NCBI GenBank assembly: GCA_002385485.1
Contig: DGDP01000018.1
Location: 1 to 8,938, forward strand
DNA: 8,938 bases
Direction of reading: 5' to 3'
Origin: Acetomicrobium sp. UBA3949
Lineage (GTDB): Bacteria; Synergistota; Synergistia; Synergistales; Acetomicrobiaceae
Shown: in pieces, positions 6,218-8,938 of the stretch
How the letters are laid out: every line of letters starts with the position of its first letter
How positions within the stretch are numbered: the first letter of the stretch is position 1
Notes under the pieces: generated by a model
Told to the model about the DNA's origin: nothing
The model's input: only the letters and a program-made list of their open reading frames with translations
Database searches by the model: none
Made by a program: the position numbers and the translations under genes

Positions 6218-6236
6218 ACTCGATTCGGACATCGCG

Positions 6237-6265
6237 ATTATATCACATATTCCGTGAACTGTTTA
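6237..6265 (-). promoter_or_regulatory. Promoter between the two tRNA-Ser genes, for tRNA-Ser(GGA) and ffs
   Basis: A perfect TATAAT (6242-6237) with TGA directly before it (extended -10) and TAAACA (6265-6260) as a weaker -35, 17 bases apart. The predicted start near 6230 is about 13 bases before the mature tRNA. Confidence 0.65.
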
Positions 6266-6270
6266 TAAAA

Positions 6271-6363
6271 TGGCGGAGAGAGTGGGATTTGAACCCACGA
6301 GACGGCTCATCACCGCCTAGTCGATTTCGAGTCGACCGCCTTCGACCGCTCGGCCATCTCTCC
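6271..6363 (-). tRNA. tRNA-Ser(CGA), overlapping the 3' end of tadA
   Basis: A 93-base class II tRNA. The acceptor GGAGAGA (6363-6357) pairs with TCTCTCC, followed by discriminator G and an encoded CCA (6273-6271). The anticodon stem GTCGA/TCGAC with loop CTCGAAA gives anticodon CGA (reads UCG). The D arm, long variable arm and T arm are complete. Its first 47 bases are also the last codons and stop of tadA. No good promoter of its own is visible just upstream, so it is likely cut from the tadA transcript. Confidence 0.97.
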
Positions 6364-6826
6364 TCCTGTTTCGCAACATCAAGAAAAAATTATCTAATAT
6401 TTTCTTGCAATCGGCTGCAAGTATGCCGCCTTCTATCTCGCACCGCCACGGGAGCCTTTTGTCTTCAAGTACTCTATAAAGCGATCTACAGGCTCCGGCT
6501 CTTGGATCTCTAGCGCCAAAGAAGACCTTCTTTATTCTGGCCTGTAAAGCTGCGCCTGCACACATCAAGCATGGCTCCAGGGTCACATATAAATTGCATT
6601 TGCTCAAATCTCCCTTGGACAAAATGCCGGCCGCTTCTTTAATAGCCACGATCTCCGCGTGCGCTGTAGGATCACCATCGCGTTCCCTGGTATTATGGCC
6701 CCTTGCAACTATTGCGCCATCCAGCTCTATCAAAGCCCCTACGGGAACCTCTCCCTCGTCGAAAGCTCTTTTGGCCTCCTGGAGGGCAATCCTCATAAAC
6801 TTCTCTTGAATCGATCGATCCCGCAT
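6317..6826 (-). CDS. tadA: tRNA-specific adenosine deaminase
   Basis: Converts A34 of tRNA-Arg(ACG) to inosine so that one tRNA reads CGU, CGC and CGA. The cytidine-deaminase fold is clear: HAEIVAIKEA with zinc ligand His56 and catalytic Glu58, and PCLMC with zinc ligands Cys86 and Cys89; the segment GARDPRAGACRSLYRVL follows. Length 169 aa is normal. The C-terminus DNFFLMLRNRR is family-like, but the last 14-15 residues (RDGRAVEGGRLEID) are encoded by the 5' half of tRNA-Ser(CGA), and the TAG at 6319-6317 lies just past its anticodon. The start ATG 6826 has a TGA two codons upstream and only a weak, distant AGGAAG. A tRNA-Ser, tadA and ffs neighbourhood is common in bacteria; here the order is tadA, two tRNA-Ser, ffs. 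Confidence 0.96.
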   Translation of the reverse strand: MRDRSIQEKFMRIALQEAKRAFDEGEVPVGALIELDGAIVARGHNTRERDGDPTAHAEIVAIKEAAGILSKGDLSKCNLYVTLEPCLMCAGAALQARIKKVFFGARDPRAGACRSLYRVLEDKRLPWRCEIEGGILAADCKKILDNFFLMLRNRRRDGRAVEGGRLEID

Positions 6827-6872
6827 TTGTCAGCCACACTTCCTAACACGAGCATAGCGGCGACGCTATAGA

Positions 6873-6901
6873 AAGATACCACGACCTTTTTGAATCGTCA
6901 A
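6873..6901 (-). promoter_or_regulatory. Promoter of tadA (and probably tRNA-Ser(CGA))
   Basis: TTGACG (6901-6896) and TATCTT (6878-6873) are 17 bases apart, with TGG before the -10 making it extended. The predicted start near 6866 leaves a 40-base leader containing part of a 6-bp inverted repeat (6854-6869). Confidence 0.6.
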
Positions 6902-6963
6902 CTTCGACGAAAGCGGTCCGGCTGCATATTTGGATTTTAAGGCACGTTGAAAGGGACGGTTCT

Positions 6964-8265
6964 TTAATCGCAAAACCAATCTTTATATTGCGATGAAACT
7001 ACGTCCCAGAGGTTCAGTTTTTCCAGGATCTGCCGGGGGACAAGCATAGATACCTGAACGACTCCCGGAAGCCGCCCGATCTCGACCTGACCTGTAATGG
7101 TACATCTGTTCTTGATCTCCGGTAAGGAAAGACCGGTTAAAGAGGACATTCTCTCAAGACCATTATCGCAAGCTTCGTTCAGGTTCTTACCGGTACCCAC
7201 TATCATAATAGGCAACGCTTCGCTTTCCAGTTCAAAGCCATACAAGCTTGCGATCTGTTTTGCTTTGTATAAAACCCTCTCGCTTCGCTTCGAAACGATC
7301 GCCGGGAGATCGCATGCTCTAGGTAAAACAATAGGACCCTCCAAGGAAAGTCCCTTTATCACCTTGACTTCCAATACCACTTCAGCCGTTACATCAGTAG
7401 TATGGCCAGCAATCTCGCCATCCCCCATCATAGCATGAACATCCCCAACGTATACACCTCCTCCCTTCACCTTAACGGGAGTTATTACGACCGAACCTTC
7501 TACAACTTCGTTAATATCCATGTGCCCATCGGTGCGCATATTAAGCTGCTCCTCAGTAAGGGCGTACTCGTGTGGAGCACCGACAAGAAAGCTTCCAAAG
7601 TCGCCGGCGTTGTGAGATGAAGGCATTGCCACAGCAGGGCATGTGCCAAGATTTCCGACCATTGGACGGAGGGGTGCTATTAGCCCGGGCAGATCGCCCC
7701 TTGCCATAATATTTGCAGAATATTGCCTCGACTCGGGTGGCAGGGCGCTAAAATGAGCCGCATCGCAGGCAATTTCTTTTGCCACTTCAGGAGGAACGGT
7801 AACCGCAACCTCCCTTTCATCATCCATAAGTATGGTGTAAGTATTGCCATAAAGGAAAGGGTGAATAGGAGCTTTACACTTCTTACAGCGTATGGCATCC
7901 TCGCCAATTCCCTCTACGTATGTCTCAGGATTTACTGTACCACAGGAGGGACATTTCTTAGCCACAAAAGGATCGCCAACGTAGTGCCCTTCCTGCGGAA
8001 CGTCAGTACCCGATGTTGTAGCCAGAGAAAGCACGTTGATCCTTCTCACTTTAATTATTATGGCATCACCGACCTCGGCTCCCTCAACTTCAATGGGACG
8101 CGTAACCTCGTGTCCGCTCGGATAATCCGGCGTTATCATAGCACCCCAACAACCAGGGCTAACCCTGGCCACAATTATGCCACCATCCTTAACAGGTCCT
8201 GCAAAGGGTTTGCTAGGATCTAACACCCAAACCATTTCTTTAGTATTAACAATAGCATTCGCCAT
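6964..8265 (-). CDS. Acetamidase/formamidase-family amidohydrolase with zinc ribbon
   Basis: A 433-residue member of the FmdA/AmdA family, which hydrolyses formamide, acetamide or related small amides to the acid and ammonia. Family marks are GDAIIIKVRRI (66-76), the MPSSHNAGDFGSFLVG block (214-229), and GGGVYVGDVHAMMGDGEIAG (268-287), which carries the likely active-site Asp275, His277 and Glu284. Between the two halves residues 105-130 hold CPSC and CKKC, a four-cysteine zinc ribbon followed by HPFLYGNTYTI. No signal peptide or membrane segment is seen, so it is cytosolic. The start ATG 8265 has GGGAGG 9 bases upstream. It has its own promoter at 8296-8325; no clear terminator follows before tadA. 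The substrate cannot be read from sequence; some relatives act on other amides. Confidence 0.88.
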   Translation of the reverse strand: MANAIVNTKEMVWVLDPSKPFAGPVKDGGIIVARVSPGCWGAMITPDYPSGHEVTRPIEVEGAEVGDAIIIKVRRINVLSLATTSGTDVPQEGHYVGDPFVAKKCPSCGTVNPETYVEGIGEDAIRCKKCKAPIHPFLYGNTYTILMDDEREVAVTVPPEVAKEIACDAAHFSALPPESRQYSANIMARGDLPGLIAPLRPMVGNLGTCPAVAMPSSHNAGDFGSFLVGAPHEYALTEEQLNMRTDGHMDINEVVEGSVVITPVKVKGGGVYVGDVHAMMGDGEIAGHTTDVTAEVVLEVKVIKGLSLEGPIVLPRACDLPAIVSKRSERVLYKAKQIASLYGFELESEALPIMIVGTGKNLNEACDNGLERMSSLTGLSLPEIKNRCTITGQVEIGRLPGVVQVSMLVPRQILEKLNLWDVVSSQYKDWFCD

Positions 8266-8295
8266 TTGTCCCGACCTCCCCCTTATTTTTTAATT

Positions 8296-8325
8296 ATTTT
8301 ATCATCCAAACCTAGTTACGGACAA
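8296..8325 (-). promoter_or_regulatory. Candidate promoter of the acetamidase/formamidase gene
   Basis: TTGTCC (8325-8320) and TAAAAT (8301-8296) are 18 bases apart, with TGA before the -10 (extended -10). The start is predicted near 8289, about 24 bases before ATG, just upstream of the GGGGGAGG Shine-Dalgarno. Confidence 0.5.
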
Positions 8326-8392
8326 GCAATAATTTTAGGAATACCTAATCTTTATTCCTCCCTTAACCGCACTCTCGCAAACCTGACAGGCT

Positions 8393-8779
8393 TTATCGGC
8401 AAGAAGGGGGCGAGGACCCAAAGTACCGAGGATTTTCGTTGAGCAGCGACTTGACAGCCATTATCATTCCGGGAGTACAGAAACCACATTGAACTGCATC
8501 GTTTTCAATAAATGTCTGCTGGATGACATCTAACTCTCCGTTTGTCTGCAAACCCTCGACAGTCGTAACCTCGTGCCCGTCGGCTTGAAAGGCCAAAACG
8601 GTACAGGAAGTTACTGCCTTTCCGTCCAACAAAACCGTACAAGTGTCGCATTCTCCTTCGCTGCAACCTTCCTTTACGCTCGTCAGTCCTAAATTTCTCA
8701 AAAGGTCGATCAATCGCATCCTTGGGTTTACATCAATGCACTTAATCTTTCCGTTAATCTTGATTTCGATATTCACCAT
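8393..8779 (-). CDS. Truncated small [2Fe-2S] subunit of a xanthine dehydrogenase-family enzyme
   Basis: The N-terminal ferredoxin-like domain is complete: Cys39, Cys44 and Cys47 in VKEGCSEGECDTC and Cys59 in VTSC hold the first cluster. The all-helical domain begins with CGFCTPGMIMAVKSLLNENP, giving Cys98 and Cys101 of the second cluster. Members normally continue about 30 residues to GNxCRCTGY, which gives the other two ligands. Here the frame turns to RYFGSSPPSCR and stops at 128 aa, against the usual 150-160. One base fewer in the C5 run at 8406-8410 would extend the frame to a TAA at 8335-8337 (147 aa) with CQVC near the expected place, but without CRCTGY. No FAD or molybdenum subunit gene is adjacent. 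The start ATG 8779 follows GGGGGAAG. It is probably a relic or frameshifted gene; a solo ferredoxin-like protein is possible. Confidence 0.75.
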   Translation of the reverse strand: MVNIEIKINGKIKCIDVNPRMRLIDLLRNLGLTSVKEGCSEGECDTCTVLLDGKAVTSCTVLAFQADGHEVTTVEGLQTNGELDVIQQTFIENDAVQCGFCTPGMIMAVKSLLNENPRYFGSSPPSCR

Positions 8780-8803
8780 GTACTTCCCCCAAACTCATGC
8801 GCA

Positions 8804-8832
8804 TTTTTATTAACCTAGCACGACAGCGTCAA
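8804..8832 (-). promoter_or_regulatory. Candidate promoter of the [2Fe-2S] subunit gene
   Basis: TTGACG (8832-8827) and TAAAAA (8809-8804) are 17 bases apart. The start near 8797 leaves a short leader with the GGGGGAAG Shine-Dalgarno. The -10 is imperfect, and another TTGACG lies 10 bases upstream. Confidence 0.4.
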
Positions 8833-8839
8833 TAAAACG

Positions 8840-8938
8840 TCAAAACTCCTTCTTGGGTTTTCCTATTATCCATACGACTTTTCCGATCACTTTCACCAAA
8901 CCTGAGATCAAGTCTTCTTTATCGAAGAATATGGGGCT
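8840..8938 (-). CDS. C-terminal end of an unidentified protein (partial, cut by window edge)
   Basis: The minus strand is open from the window edge to a TGA at 8842-8840, giving 32 residues. They include FDKEDLISGLVKVIGKVVW followed by a basic tail, IIGKPKKEF. The pattern 'V-K-V-I-G-K-V-V' just before the C-terminus recalls the last strand of S24/LexA-type repressors and peptidases, but 32 residues are too few to name it. It ends 61 bases before the ATG of the [2Fe-2S] subunit gene, which has its own candidate promoter in that gap. It may equally be chance open frame at the edge. Confidence 0.45.
   Translation of the reverse strand, partial: SPIFFDKEDLISGLVKVIGKVVWIIGKPKKEF

Noticed and set aside
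5599..6219. Minus-strand open frame of 206 codons
   Set aside because: It runs through a tRNA, the SRP RNA and the antisense of the regulator gene; no family motif or ribosome binding site.
6389..6421. CTTGCA/TGCAAG repeat and GATAAT inside tadA as a promoter for tRNA-Ser(CGA)
   Set aside because: The only TTGCAG-like -35 is 15 or 20 bases from the possible -10 boxes, so no convincing promoter is formed.
6124..6513. Plus-strand open frame of 129 codons over both tRNA-Ser genes
   Set aside because: Its protein (GFEPT..., WDLNPRDGSSPP...) is the well-known false ORF read antisense to tRNA-Ser genes.
6854..6869. ATAGCG/CGCTAT inverted repeat with 4-base loop at the tadA start site
   Set aside because: Only 6 bp; could be a leader hairpin or chance, so it is only mentioned with the promoter.
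7097..8223. Plus-strand frames (up to 166 codons) opposite the acetamidase gene
   Set aside because: Shadows of a well-supported gene on the other strand.
1..8938. CRISPR array, insertion sequence, phage genes, toxin-antitoxin pair
   Set aside because: I scanned both strands and saw no spaced direct repeats, transposase or integrase motifs, or paired small toxin genes.

Overview
The window is an ordinary-density bacterial chromosome segment, mostly on the minus strand, with about a dozen genes and no mobile element, CRISPR array or phage cassette. Gene content suggests an anaerobic amino-acid-fermenting bacterium. The short (197-aa) EF-Ts, the rpsB-tsf-pyrH-frr cluster, a solitary carbamate kinase and a long acetamidase/formamidase with a zinc ribbon would fit Synergistota. 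That placement is inference from overall resemblance and was not tested by search. No stretch longer than about 200 bases lacks a gene or a recognisable regulatory or RNA element.

Left part (1-2610): a plus-strand PLP-dependent aspartate-type aminotransferase (181-1374) faces a minus-strand carbamate kinase (1464-2432). They share a very long two-way terminator stem at 1398-1449. The carbamate kinase has its own promoter, and a second terminator at 2534-2576 separates it from the translation cluster.

Middle (2613-5590): the minus-strand cluster rpsB, tsf, pyrH, frr encodes ribosomal protein S2, elongation factor Ts, UMP kinase and ribosome recycling factor. It is driven from an extended -10 promoter at 5557-5586 through a roughly 98-nt foldable leader. 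rpsB and pyrH appear to start at TTG in the same local context (GATTAGCTTG). A hairpin between tsf and pyrH may attenuate the downstream half. Divergently, at 5657-5965, lies a small CsoR/RcnR-family regulator whose copper-ligand His is Asn, as in persulfide sensors of the CstR type. Its promoter shares base pairs with the rpsB -35 and carries an 11-bp-arm dyad that could be its own operator.

RNA cluster (5980-6826, minus): tadA, tRNA-Ser(CGA), tRNA-Ser(GGA) and the 4.5S SRP RNA. The last 14-15 codons and the stop of tadA lie inside tRNA-Ser(CGA), so maturation of that tRNA would remove the tadA stop codon. A second promoter sits between the two tRNAs.

Right part (6964-8938, minus): a 433-aa acetamidase/formamidase-family protein, then an isolated molybdenum-hydroxylase small [2Fe-2S] subunit that lacks the second half of its second cluster motif and looks truncated or frameshifted at a C5 run. 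Last is the C-terminal end of an unidentified protein cut by the window edge. The most interesting points are the tadA/tRNA overlap and the CstR-like regulator with its candidate operator at the rpsB divergent promoter. I did not find a clear multi-gene novel system.
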